64,000 bases of DNA from Teredinibacter franksiae (GTDB lineage Bacteria; Pseudomonadota; Gammaproteobacteria; Pseudomonadales; Cellvibrionaceae): assembly GCF_014218805.1 (NCBI RefSeq), contig NZ_JACJUV010000001.1, forward strand, positions 434,001-498,000, written 5' to 3'. Every line of letters begins with the position of its first letter. Position 1 is the first letter of the stretch. A program made the position numbers and the translations under genes. Shown here in pieces: positions 19,659-27,599 of this stretch. The notes under the pieces are model-generated. The model made no database searches. It saw nothing but the letters and a program-made list of their open reading frames with translations, and had not been told where the DNA came from.

Positions 19659-20846
19659 ATGTTTTCTCAGTTACAGCAACCACCCGCTGACCCTATTTTG
19701 GGTTTATCAATAGCCTTTAAGAGCGATAGCAACCCTAACAAAATCGATCTCGGCGCCGGGATATATAAAGATGCCGACGGTCAAACGCCGGTACTGGCTT
19801 GCGTGAAAACGGCTGAAAAATTCCGCACTGAAAACGAAACCAGCAAAACCTATTTAGGTTCTACTGGTTCGGCCCTGTTCAATACCAGAATGACCGACCT
19901 TTTACTCGGTGAGCATACCGTAATTGCGGAAAACCGCATTCGTACTATATCCACACCCGGTGGCACCGGCGCCCTGCGTATTGCCGGTGAATTTATTAAC
20001 CGCTGTACACCAGGCGCTACTATTTGGGTAAGCAACCCCACGTGGGCGAACCACCAGGGCGTATTTCAGGCCGCAGGTCTTAAGATAGAAACATACCCCT
20101 ACTACGATTACGCGAATAAAAGCCTCGACTTCAACGGCATGATCGAAGTATTAAAAAAAGTGCCCAAAGGTGATGCCGTATTACTCCATGCCTGCTGCCA
20201 CAACCCCAGCGGTATGGATTTAAGTAAAGAACAGTGGCAGCAAGTTGCTGAAATTGCCAAAGAAACAGGCTTTACGCCCGTCATTGATATTGCCTATCAA
20301 GGGTTTGGCTTGGGCCTTGAAGAAGATGCCTACGGCCCGCGCTTAATGGCCAACACTGTAGACGAAATGATTATTTGTAGCTCCTGCTCCAAAAATTTTG
20401 CTCTGTACCGAGAGCGCATTGGTGCCTGTTCAATTATCGGTAAAGATACAGCGTCTGCCGATATTATTCATGCGGTTCTTCAACGTGTAGTACGCGTCAA
20501 CTACTCCATGCCACCCGCTCACGGCGCAGCGTTGGTAGAAACAATCCTAGGGTCACCAGAGTTAACCGGGCAGTGGCATGAAGAGCTAAAAGTAATGCGC
20601 GATCGCATCAGTGGAATGCGTAGCTTAGTGGTAGCCAAACTGATCGAAAACGGCGTAACCCGTGATTTCAGTTTTATCACTCGCCAAAACGGTATGTTCT
20701 CATTTCTCGGTCTTAGCCCCGAACAAATCGAACGCCTGAAGCAGGAATTTGGTATTTATATCGTCAATTCCAGCCGCATCAGTGTTGCCGCCATTTCGCC
20801 CTCAAACGTGGACTACCTTACCCAGTCCATCGCCAAAGTACTTTAA
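19659..20846 (+). CDS. Aspartate/aromatic amino-acid aminotransferase (class I, PLP)
   Basis: This 395-residue class-I aminotransferase is of the AspC/TyrB subgroup. Visible are the ADPILGL N-terminus, the substrate-loop region KIDLGAGIYKD, the STPGGTGALR stretch, HNPSGMD with the cofactor-binding Asn, and the Schiff-base Lys in SSCSKNFALYRERIG. It exchanges amino groups between aspartate, aromatic or related amino acids and 2-oxoglutarate. TTG 19641 is also in frame, but ATG 19659 gives the family N-terminus. It converges on the RraA-like gene and is close to the glutamate-mutase operon, so it may process 3-methylaspartate to the oxo acid; this is inference from position only. Confidence 0.9.
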   Translation: MFSQLQQPPADPILGLSIAFKSDSNPNKIDLGAGIYKDADGQTPVLACVKTAEKFRTENETSKTYLGSTGSALFNTRMTDLLLGEHTVIAENRIRTISTPGGTGALRIAGEFINRCTPGATIWVSNPTWANHQGVFQAAGLKIETYPYYDYANKSLDFNGMIEVLKKVPKGDAVLLHACCHNPSGMDLSKEQWQQVAEIAKETGFTPVIDIAYQGFGLGLEEDAYGPRLMANTVDEMIICSSCSKNFALYRERIGACSIIGKDTASADIIHAVLQRVVRVNYSMPPAHGAALVETILGSPELTGQWHEELKVMRDRISGMRSLVVAKLIENGVTRDFSFITRQNGMFSFLGLSPEQIERLKQEFGIYIVNSSRISVAAISPSNVDYLTQSIAKVL

Positions 20847-20870
20847 AAACAGTAGGTCAAAACAAGCAAC

Positions 20871-20895
20871 TGCGGTGGTTAGGGTAACCACCGCA
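20871..20895. terminator. Bidirectional terminator between aminotransferase and RraA-like gene
   Basis: TGCGGTGGTTA (20871-20881) and TAACCACCGCA (20885-20895) make a perfect 11-bp stem with a GGG loop, followed by TTATT. It separates two converging genes. Confidence 0.8.
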
Positions 20896-20904
20896 TTATT
20901 CCCA

Positions 20905-21384
20905 TTAAACGATCTTTTCCGCCGTAACAATTACACCGTCGGTATCCGCATATAAATAATCGCCATTATTTATCTCTACCCCCCCAAAAGAGAGCCCAAC
21001 GCCCCTCTCTCCCGAAGTAACGGGAATAGACTTCCGAGAGCAGGTGCCCAGTGCGTACAACGCTACGGGAATATCCTTTATCTGCAAAGTGTCACGGATA
21101 TAGCCGTTAACCACAATTCCCGTATAGTTATTGTTATGGGCGAATTTCATTAAGTTTTCACCCACAACAGCGTAGTAGGCTTGGTCTACATCCACCACAA
21201 CCACCTTGCCGGTACCGTCTTCATCGCGCAGCAGCTTAATCAGGTCAGAGTTGTTTTTGTCCAATTTAATCGTCAGTACTTGGCCCTCACATCTGCCTGC
21301 GCCACCGTAGTTTTGGTAGCCCGCTGCCAACACACTGACCTTATCATTGTGGTCATCACAGATATCTGCCGTATAATTTGTCAT
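20905..21384 (-). CDS. RraA / 4-hydroxy-4-methyl-2-oxoglutarate aldolase family protein
   Basis: This 159-residue protein aligns along its length with the RraA fold: MTNYTADICD start, GGAGRCEGQVLTIK, the GENLMKFAHNN segment, and GIVVNGYIRD. The last keeps the Arg-Asp pair needed by class-II HMG/oxaloacetate aldolase-decarboxylases of this family. The GGVEINNGDYLYADTDGVIV tail is also typical. It could be a regulator of ribonuclease E or, given retained Arg-Asp and metabolic neighbours, a metal-dependent oxo-acid lyase or decarboxylase. TTG 21405 is in frame, but ATG 21384 preceded by AAAGGA is chosen. It is divergent from the glutamate-mutase operon across 110 bp. Confidence 0.8.
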   Translation of the reverse strand: MTNYTADICDDHNDKVSVLAAGYQNYGGAGRCEGQVLTIKLDKNNSDLIKLLRDEDGTGKVVVVDVDQAYYAVVGENLMKFAHNNNYTGIVVNGYIRDTLQIKDIPVALYALGTCSRKSIPVTSGERGVGLSFGGVEINNGDYLYADTDGVIVTAEKIV

Positions 21385-21494
21385 ACAATAATGTCCTTTA
21401 CCCAATTTTAGCTCAGCATTCTATCACTAGAGGCCCTTTTTCCTTGAAGCTTTTGCTATCATTGCGCCCTTTAAAACATTAGGCGTCACGACAA
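21385..21494. promoter_or_regulatory. 110-bp divergent promoter region, RraA-like gene versus glutamate-mutase operon
   Basis: This short gap must carry start signals for both directions. It is too short for a cobalamin riboswitch and no B12-box-like sequence is apparent. Shared control of the two transcripts is plausible, but no operator is clear. Confidence 0.4.
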
Positions 21495-21908
21495 ATGAAG
21501 GTAGTTACAGGCGTAGTGGGCAACGACATCCACGTAGTCGCTAACCGGCTGATTGATCTTTCTCTGCAAGCCAGAGGATTCGAAGTGTTCAATTTGGGCG
21601 TAAATACATATTTAGAAGAGTTTTTCGACGCTGCGGTGGAAACCGGAGCGCAGGTACTGCTCATCTCCTCCCTCAACGGTGAAGCCGAAGGCTGGGGGCG
21701 CGAGGTTAAGCGACTCAAAGCCAAATACAACACCTTGGATAACCTCATCATGATGATTGGCGGCAACCTCACCGTTGGCACCGGCAATACCGAAGACATA
21801 GTACCCAAGTACAAAAACTATGGCTTTGACCTGGTGTGCCACCAAATCGACCTAAACACCGGGCTCGATCTGCTAGAAGACTTTATTCAAAAGAGAAACA
21901 CACAATGA
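21495..21908 (+). CDS. glmS: Glutamate (methylaspartate) mutase, B12-binding S subunit
   Basis: This 137-residue cobalamin-binding subunit of coenzyme-B12 glutamate mutase has GVVGNDIHVVANRL near the N-terminus, containing the D-x-H of the base-off motif (D11, H13). His13 would be the lower axial cobalt ligand. The usual following Gly is Ala here. SSLNGEAEGWG and MIGGNLTVG match the other cofactor-loop segments. With the E subunit it interconverts L-glutamate and (2S,3S)-3-methylaspartate. Its stop overlaps the glmE start by four bases. It is the first gene of a four-gene operon. The symbol is shared with an unrelated glucosamine synthase. Confidence 0.92.
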   Translation: MKVVTGVVGNDIHVVANRLIDLSLQARGFEVFNLGVNTYLEEFFDAAVETGAQVLLISSLNGEAEGWGREVKRLKAKYNTLDNLIMMIGGNLTVGTGNTEDIVPKYKNYGFDLVCHQIDLNTGLDLLEDFIQKRNTQ

Positions 21909-23269
21909 GTTTATTGCAAGAAGAACGCGAAATAATTCTTAGCAATGAGTATGTCGATACCTTCGACTTTGCTGAAGTTGAAGAATTCGTTAAAAATGCC
22001 AGTAAAGAGCTGTTTATATCGCATCACTTTAAAAACAAAAGCAAAATGCTCGTTCAGCCTCGTGGAGGCTTTCCCACCTATGAAAAACAGTTTGCACTGA
22101 GCGAGTTTTTTGTTAAAGCCGACGTCGATGTACTGCCATTAACCGTTGACTCCAATACCCGCCTGAACGACTACGCCACCGCAGAGAAAATGCTCCGTTT
22201 AAGCGAAGAAAGCGATGTAGACATGCTTAATGGCTACCCGCTGGTCAACCATGGCTACCGAACGACTCGCAAGATGATCACCCACTTCAACAAGCCGGTA
22301 AGTCTACGCCATGGCACACCTGATGCGCGCCTGCTGATTGAAACAGCCATAGCCTCGGGTATTTTTGAGATTGAAGGCGGCCCTATTACTTACCTACTGC
22401 CCTATTCCAAAAATTTCCCTTTAGACAAAGCCTTTTTGTATTGGAAGTATGTAGAGCGGGTTTGCGCAAACTACTCAAAACTTAACGAACCGATTAATCG
22501 AGAATCCTTTGGCCCTTTGACCGCAACCTTGGTACCGCCGTCGATTACCATTGTGATTCAATTACTGGAGATGCTCCTGTCCCTAGAAGAAGGCGTTAAG
22601 TCTTTCTCTGTCTCATTTTCACAGCAGGGGTCGATGGTACAAGACATTGTTACCGGTGCCGTTATTAAAAAGCTAGCCAAGCATTACGCCGAAGAAATCG
22701 GCTGCGAAGATGCCGCCATTCATTTGGTTTACCATCAGTGGATGGGCGCATTTCCAACCAACAGGGAATATGCCGATCAGCTTATCAATATGTCTACGGT
22801 TATAGCCTCCATGGTGGGTGCCGACAAAATAATCACCAAAACCTGTGAAGAAGCCATTGGCATTCCCACAAAAGAAGCGAACGCCAAAACCGTCGCAAAT
22901 ACCCAGTACACCCTCAGAATCCTCAACGGCCTACCAGCCGTTGTAGACGAGGAAGAAGAGGAAATTCTTACGCTAGAAGTCAAAGCCATAATGGAAGCGG
23001 TATTTAATGACCCTGCCGACACCCTCTGGCGCAAAGTATTTAACTCGATAAAAAATGGTGTTATTGATGTACCTTTTTCTCCGCACATTATCAACCATAA
23101 TGAAATGATCACCATCCGCGACGCCAATAAAAATATTCGAATAATTAAACGGGGTAACGTACCCATACCCGACCGCTGCTATGAGTACGAAAAAGCACAG
23201 TGCGACCTTAAGAAAGACACCACCAGTATCGTCAATGATATTGTTCACGATATAGGTATTATGCAATGA
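21905..23269 (+). CDS. glmE: Glutamate (methylaspartate) mutase, catalytic E subunit
   Basis: This 454-residue TIM-barrel subunit binds glutamate and the adenosyl group. Family-typical segments include MLVQPRGGFPTYEKQ, LPLTVDSNTRLNDY, LNGYPLVNHGYRTTRK with the substrate-binding Arg, and VKSFSVSFSQQGSMVQD. It is slightly shorter than clostridial GlmE (about 480). The frame is open from 21836, but ATG 21905 overlaps the S-subunit stop (ATGA) and gives the expected N-terminus. Its stop overlaps the next gene by four bases. Glutamate mutase is uncommon outside clostridia, actinobacteria and haloarchaea, so its presence here is notable. Confidence 0.92.
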   Translation: MSLLQEEREIILSNEYVDTFDFAEVEEFVKNASKELFISHHFKNKSKMLVQPRGGFPTYEKQFALSEFFVKADVDVLPLTVDSNTRLNDYATAEKMLRLSEESDVDMLNGYPLVNHGYRTTRKMITHFNKPVSLRHGTPDARLLIETAIASGIFEIEGGPITYLLPYSKNFPLDKAFLYWKYVERVCANYSKLNEPINRESFGPLTATLVPPSITIVIQLLEMLLSLEEGVKSFSVSFSQQGSMVQDIVTGAVIKKLAKHYAEEIGCEDAAIHLVYHQWMGAFPTNREYADQLINMSTVIASMVGADKIITKTCEEAIGIPTKEANAKTVANTQYTLRILNGLPAVVDEEEEEILTLEVKAIMEAVFNDPADTLWRKVFNSIKNGVIDVPFSPHIINHNEMITIRDANKNIRIIKRGNVPIPDRCYEYEKAQCDLKKDTTSIVNDIVHDIGIMQ

Positions 23270-24456
23270 CCAAAAAAACTGAAAAACTACTGATAGATGT
23301 TGGCAGCACCTACTTTAAGGTTAGCAGCATCGATCATATAGAGCAGCATTTTCGGGATTTCAACAAAGACATTCTTGACGACTTAATGTCCAAGTGCGAC
23401 AGCACCATTACCCGATTCAACAAAGAAGACATCCATATATGCTCTTCGGCCAATGGCGGCCTAAGCGCACTCATCATCGGTATAACCAACTCCTATTCAC
23501 TGAAATACGCCACCAATATTGCCTACAACGCGGGCGTCAACATAATTGACACCATACTCTACCAAGAGATTGAAGAGTGCTCGCTACCCAGCGACCTGAT
23601 TGATGTCGTAGTCATTGTGGGTGGCATTGATTCAAAAGCTAATGTTTTCTCCTCTACTCTATTCGACTACCTTGCAAAAATAAACTATTCCAATATCGTT
23701 TTTGCGGGAACTGAACAAGACAGTCTAGCGATAAAAAACAATATTGAAACGGTTGTTTTATTGCCTAACATTATCGATGGAAAACTCCACATAGTAGAAG
23801 ATCATCTTCGTGAATACTTAACGAACCTGTATCAGCAAGATATCGAAGGCAAAGAGGACATCAAAAACCTCTACGGTATTACCGCCAACCAGATTTACCC
23901 GACCCCCTACATTGTAAACAAAACGCTGCCGCTGATAGACGCTAGCTATTCAGTGGTAAACCCGTTTATTTTACTGGATATTGGTGGCGCCACTACCGAC
24001 GTCCACTACTCTAAAGACCTGGTAGACGAAAACATCGTAACTAAAAATGAATACGATCGATTGGTGTTCAAAAAACTTGGCGTATACAAATCGAAACAGT
24101 CGCTTATTTACGTAGCCAAGAATAACGAATTTGTCTATGAACTATTGATGCACCTTAAAGTTACCGAAAACATCTTTATTGAACACAGTGAGAAAGCGAC
24201 TAAAATTTTAATGCAACTCGCCATCTTTTTAGTGTTATGCAAGATGTCGAGCTACCGCAAGGCGTATATCAATCTAAAACTGCTGGCCATCAACTCAATT
24301 GTACTTACGGGTGGCATCACCAAGGTTCTAACCAAGGAAGATGTGGAAAATATAATTTCGTTTTTCTACAAAAAAATTCTTACTTCAGACCATAACCCAG
24401 CGACCATTATGGATACCAACTACGATATCTGGACGCTAGGCGCAGAAGGAAAATAG
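23266..24456 (+). CDS. mutL: MutL/GlmL-type ATPase associated with glutamate mutase
   Basis: This 396-residue actin-like-fold ATPase has an N-terminal phosphate loop in LLIDVGSTYFKVS and a second in LLDIGGATTDVHYS (about 235-250). VVVIVGGIDSK and IVLTGGITKVL are further family motifs. Homologues sit between or beside mutase subunits and are thought to act as reactivating or assembly chaperones for the B12 enzyme. It overlaps glmE by four bases and is two bases before the ligase gene, so all are one operon. It is shorter than clostridial MutL (about 460). Base composition is more AT-rich than upstream genes. Confidence 0.85.
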   Translation: MTKKTEKLLIDVGSTYFKVSSIDHIEQHFRDFNKDILDDLMSKCDSTITRFNKEDIHICSSANGGLSALIIGITNSYSLKYATNIAYNAGVNIIDTILYQEIEECSLPSDLIDVVVIVGGIDSKANVFSSTLFDYLAKINYSNIVFAGTEQDSLAIKNNIETVVLLPNIIDGKLHIVEDHLREYLTNLYQQDIEGKEDIKNLYGITANQIYPTPYIVNKTLPLIDASYSVVNPFILLDIGGATTDVHYSKDLVDENIVTKNEYDRLVFKKLGVYKSKQSLIYVAKNNEFVYELLMHLKVTENIFIEHSEKATKILMQLAIFLVLCKMSSYRKAYINLKLLAINSIVLTGGITKVLTKEDVENIISFFYKKILTSDHNPATIMDTNYDIWTLGAEGK

Positions 24457-24458
24457 CT

Positions 24459-26030
24459 ATGTCAATAAACTGTGTAAGAACATTACTGGAAGACGCCGCA
24501 AGAACGCATAAAGACAAAACCGCCTTAATAGCAGGCCAAAGCAGTATTTCTTATGGCGAACTCTTTACCAAGGTGAACCAAGTAGCCTTTTATCTGAATG
24601 AGCTGGAGCTACCAAAAGAATCTCGCATAGGCATATACTCCAACAAGGGTATAGATCAAGTTGTGGCTATACTCGCCATATTGTCGACAGAGTACATTTT
24701 AGTGCCGCTTACCAAGCTACTCAAAACCGAACAGGTAGAGTATGCGATTAATGATTGCGACATAAAATGTATTATTACCGACAAACTTAAACTTGAGAAC
24801 ATTGAAGAAATTTCGTTTGATGGCCACATTATTTCTTACGAAACGGCGAGCAAAGAAACCCCCTCTTTCGAAGAGATTTACAAGTATTATAACAAACCCT
24901 ACCAATGCGATATTAACGGCCACAGTAACGCGGTAATCACCTATTCCTTTGGTATTTCTGGCACACCAAAAGGCATTGTTATATCCCACCGAAACCTAAT
25001 TGACTCTGCTAGAGTAGTCACCCAATACCTAAAGCTGCAGCAGGACGATGTTATCTCCGGCATGCTTATTTTCAATCTGGATTACGGCCTGAATCAACTA
25101 TTCTGCACATTGTATAAAAGAGCAACCCTAGCACTACATCGCTTTTTGCTTCCCGATGACTTTTTCAATCATTTGATTAACGACAAAGTCACTGTTCTAC
25201 CTCTAATGCCTTTCAACATTTCGCAAATATTCGAAGACGGCACCGATAGAACACCAAGCCCAGAACTCTTCGACAACATTAAAACCATTACTTCATCAGG
25301 CGGTACCGTTACCGCCAAAATGATTGAGGATTGTAAAAACACTTTTAGGAACGCTGACTTCTATTCCATGCACGGTCTAACCGAAGCATTTCGCTCTACC
25401 TACCTCGCTCCCTCGCAGGTACAAATAAGGCCCGACTCTATCGGCAAGCCCATTCCCGATGTTGAGCTTTACGTGATTAACGCAGAAGGCAAGGAATGTG
25501 CTCCACGTGAAGTAGGCGAACTGATTCACCGCGGCAGCTATATCTATCGAGGCTTCTGGAATGCCCCCGAACAAAACGCCCAACGTTTCAAATCCATTCA
25601 GCTCCTAAAGGATGTGATCAATCTAGACGGCCAACTCACCGATGAGATTGTTGTAGCCTCTGGCGACTATGTTTACAAAGATGAAGAGGGGTATTTTTTC
25701 TTTGTCTCTCGTCATGACGACATGATCAAAACCCGAGGGTTCCGAGTTTCACCCTACGAAATTGAATCTGTAGTGGCAAAAAACCTTCCTCAAATACGCC
25801 AAAGTGCCGTATTTGGCCTGCCTAACGAAAAAATTGAAGAGGAAATTGTTTTAGTATATTCCGCTGCCAGCGAAATACCAGAAAAGGAAATTCTGTTTGA
25901 ACTTAAGAAGCACCTCGCTTCGTACATGATCCCGAGTAAAGTCATCTACAAACGATCTCTACCACTTGTACAGAGCGACAAAAACCGGGTCAATAAAGCC
26001 GACTTAAAGCGAGAACTTTCTGCAAGCTAA
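24459..26030 (+). CDS. AMP-forming carboxylate ligase (acyl-CoA synthetase / adenylation family)
   Basis: This 523-residue ANL-superfamily enzyme has the P-loop-like SFGISGTPKGIVISH (motif A3), FNLDYGLNQLF (A4), YSMHGLTEAF (A5), ASGDYVYKDEEGYFFFVSRHDDMIKTRGFRVSPYEIE (A7-A8) and a C-terminal Lys-containing SDKNRVNKADLK (A10). It activates a carboxylic or amino acid as the acyl-AMP, then transfers it to CoA or a carrier protein. The substrate cannot be read from the sequence. Last gene of the glutamate-mutase operon, two bases after mutL, which suggests 3-methylaspartate or a derivative. No carrier protein, PKS or NRPS gene is nearby. A perfect terminator follows. Confidence 0.88.
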   Translation: MSINCVRTLLEDAARTHKDKTALIAGQSSISYGELFTKVNQVAFYLNELELPKESRIGIYSNKGIDQVVAILAILSTEYILVPLTKLLKTEQVEYAINDCDIKCIITDKLKLENIEEISFDGHIISYETASKETPSFEEIYKYYNKPYQCDINGHSNAVITYSFGISGTPKGIVISHRNLIDSARVVTQYLKLQQDDVISGMLIFNLDYGLNQLFCTLYKRATLALHRFLLPDDFFNHLINDKVTVLPLMPFNISQIFEDGTDRTPSPELFDNIKTITSSGGTVTAKMIEDCKNTFRNADFYSMHGLTEAFRSTYLAPSQVQIRPDSIGKPIPDVELYVINAEGKECAPREVGELIHRGSYIYRGFWNAPEQNAQRFKSIQLLKDVINLDGQLTDEIVVASGDYVYKDEEGYFFFVSRHDDMIKTRGFRVSPYEIESVVAKNLPQIRQSAVFGLPNEKIEEEIVLVYSAASEIPEKEILFELKKHLASYMIPSKVIYKRSLPLVQSDKNRVNKADLKRELSAS

Positions 26031-26049
26031 GGCCCTCAATATCAAAACT

Positions 26050-26075
26050 GAAAACCACCAGCCCCGGTGGTTTTC
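26050..26075 (+). terminator. Rho-independent terminator of the glutamate-mutase operon
   Basis: GAAAACCACC (26050-26059) and GGTGGTTTTC (26066-26075) form a perfect 10-bp stem with a 6-nt loop, the run of T lying in the descending arm. It begins 20 bases after the ligase stop. The rest of 26076-26202 shows nothing else. Confidence 0.75.
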
Positions 26076-26202
26076 AAGCCCTCCATCATGTAGTGCAGAT
26101 AAACTTTATTCCTACACAGCCCGAAAAAATTAGAATGGAGCCCTTACACTAACGCAACTATCAGGCAGAAGATAATACTCAAAAAATGTTTACCCCCCCC
26201 CA

Positions 26203-26733
26203 CTAACGCATCAATATTTGAGACCACATTTTCCGAGGAGCAACACCGTACCCCTGAAGATAATCAACACCCAACTCCTGAAGTTTTTCCATTATCTCGT
26301 CACTTTCGACAAATTCAGCAATAGCCTTAATCGACATTACATGACCGTTTTCGTTAATAGATTTAACCATTGCCAAATCGATTTTATCATCGACAACATC
26401 CTTTACAAAAATCCTGTCAATTTTCAAGTAATCAACATCTAAGTTTTTAAGGTAGCCGAAAGATGACAGCCCGCCGCCAAAATCATCAAGCGCGAATTGG
26501 CAACCGAAACCCTTCATACGCTTTATAAAGGCACTGACAACACTAAAATTCCTAATCGCAGCCGTTTCAGTAATATTGATGAGCATTATAATTCTAGGCG
26601 AGAATGCGATATAAACAGGTTCTCTAGCGTAAATGCCGGCCTCGGGAAATGGCTTATCAATGCCATTAATATACAAATGGTATTTAAATACAGCGCAATC
26701 TTCAATCGTTACATCGATTCGACTTTTTAACAT
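26203..26733 (-). pseudogene. Remnant of an EAL-domain (c-di-GMP phosphodiesterase) gene
   Basis: Residues about 50-165 of this 176-residue frame match the C-terminal half of an EAL domain: INITETAAIRN, CQFALDDFGGGLSSFGYLKN, VDYLKIDRIFV, and AIAEFVESDEIMEKLQELGVDYLQGYGV. The first half of the barrel, including the E-A-L metal-binding motif, is absent, and the first 50 residues match nothing recognisable. It therefore cannot hydrolyse c-di-GMP and is most likely a truncated remnant of a GGDEF-EAL protein. Context is a repeat-rich stretch, which fits decay by rearrangement. Confidence 0.75.
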
Positions 26734-26880
26734 CTCTTAATGTTAAGATCTAATCCACCGTTTTGTTTTATGACTTGTATTCACTTTGCATTAAGCTCAT
26801 TGGGTTGAATGTAGTCAGAATAAAGCGAGCCATATGAATAGTCTTGTACAACACCTAAAACACGACAATATAGGCCAGCT

Positions 26881-27022
26881 ATTAATTGATTTTCACCTCT
26901 GCGTTGCCTGGCAAGCCTTAGTGTAAGGCAAACTCCGTAGCGGAACGCTATTGCCTTTCCCTGCAGACCAACGCTGCTGCAATAAGGTGCTAGCCCACGC
27001 CCTTCGGGGCTTTGTGTGCGAC
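26881..27022 (-). repeat. Second, inverted copy of the dispersed intergenic repeat
   Basis: Read on the minus strand this segment parallels 1198-1336. The shared order of blocks is CCCGAAG, GCAGCGTTGGTCT / GCAACGCTGATCT, GGGAAAGGCAA, TTCCGCT, CTTACACTAAGGCTTGCCA and AAATCAATTAA. By eye around two thirds to three quarters of positions agree, with small gaps. The terminal GAGGTGCCC inverted repeats of the first copy are not evident here. No open frame explains the conservation. Confidence 0.6.
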
Positions 27023-27282
27023 CCATATTTATCACACGATATCAACACCCCAATTCGCGCCCCAATACACCTGCCTATAAAAGTGAGAGGCTTCGCTAGA
27101 CTAGCGCCTCCAGCTCCCAGTTGCACGCGCTAGAGGACATGCCCACTTCAGGTCTAAATATTCACCTTCAGAAGGCTTCAGAGAGAAATAAAGTTTGCGC
27201 CTGACGTGGCTACATAACGGATCTTAAGATGTTTGCTTAACAATGCGCTAAATCAGGCAATATTGGCGAGCTGAGAGACTGG

Positions 27283-27324
27283 TTATGGGTTATGGGTTAT
27301 GGGTTATGGGTTATGGGTTATGGG
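27283..27324 (+). repeat. Six tandem TTATGGG heptamers
   Basis: Six perfect head-to-tail copies of TTATGGG, with a partial GG before and a diverging CTC after, lie in a non-coding gap. The plus strand has at least four GGG runs separated by TTAT, so it can in principle form a three-tier G-quadruplex. Copy number could vary by slippage. Confidence 0.95.
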
Positions 27325-27344
27325 CTCTGATACCGATTCTCAAC

Positions 27345-27375
27345 AAAAAAAGGGCGTGCCTCTCAGCCGCCCTTT
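27345..27375 (-). terminator. Rho-independent terminator reading leftwards
   Basis: On the minus strand AAAGGGCG (27375-27368) and CGCCCTTT (27356-27349) form an 8-bp stem with an 11-nt loop, followed by a continuing T run to 27345. It overlaps the stop of the 64-residue frame and would end the PAAR-like transcript. Confidence 0.7.
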
Positions 27376-27568
27376 AATGCATTGATAAGCTAACATGCTC
27401 GCCATTGACACCCTCAAATTCCAGCGGTGCTAACCGGCGAGATTTTCGCCACCGCACTTTAGAAAATATCGGATAATGTTCGCTTGTGAAACTCAAGTGC
27501 TGCAACTCATCCGACGAGAAGCCACTGCAGATTACTATAATCTCTGAATATAAAACCGAGCTAAGCAT
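27374..27568 (-). CDS. Possible 64-residue protein downstream of the PAAR-like gene
   Basis: The short frame lies 31 bp after the PAAR-like gene on the same strand and ends inside the terminator stem. It starts MLSSVLYSEIIVICSG and is not recognisable. There is no ribosome-binding site and an in-frame stop lies four codons before the ATG. It may be a genuine small partner (PAAR-like genes are often followed by effector or immunity genes) or the tail of a deleted effector. Confidence 0.3.
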   Translation of the reverse strand: MLSSVLYSEIIVICSGFSSDELQHLSFTSEHYPIFSKVRWRKSRRLAPLEFEGVNGEHVSLSMH

Positions 27569-27599
27569 GAAAGGATGTCACGCGAGCGAACGAAAGTCG

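Noticed and set aside
21385..21494. Cobalamin riboswitch before the B12-dependent mutase operon
   Set aside because: The gap is only 110 bp and divergent, no B12-box-like sequence was seen, and a cobalamin riboswitch needs about 200 nt.
26203..26733. Functional c-di-GMP phosphodiesterase
   Set aside because: The front half of the EAL barrel and the E-A-L motif are missing; it is annotated as a remnant.
26734..27282. Structured RNA gene or tRNA in the GC-rich dispersed repeat
   Set aside because: No cloverleaf or T-loop consensus could be drawn, and the copy at 1.2 kb lacks compensatory pairing that I could see.
27283..27324. CRISPR array
   Set aside because: The heptamers are contiguous with no spacers, and no cas genes are present.
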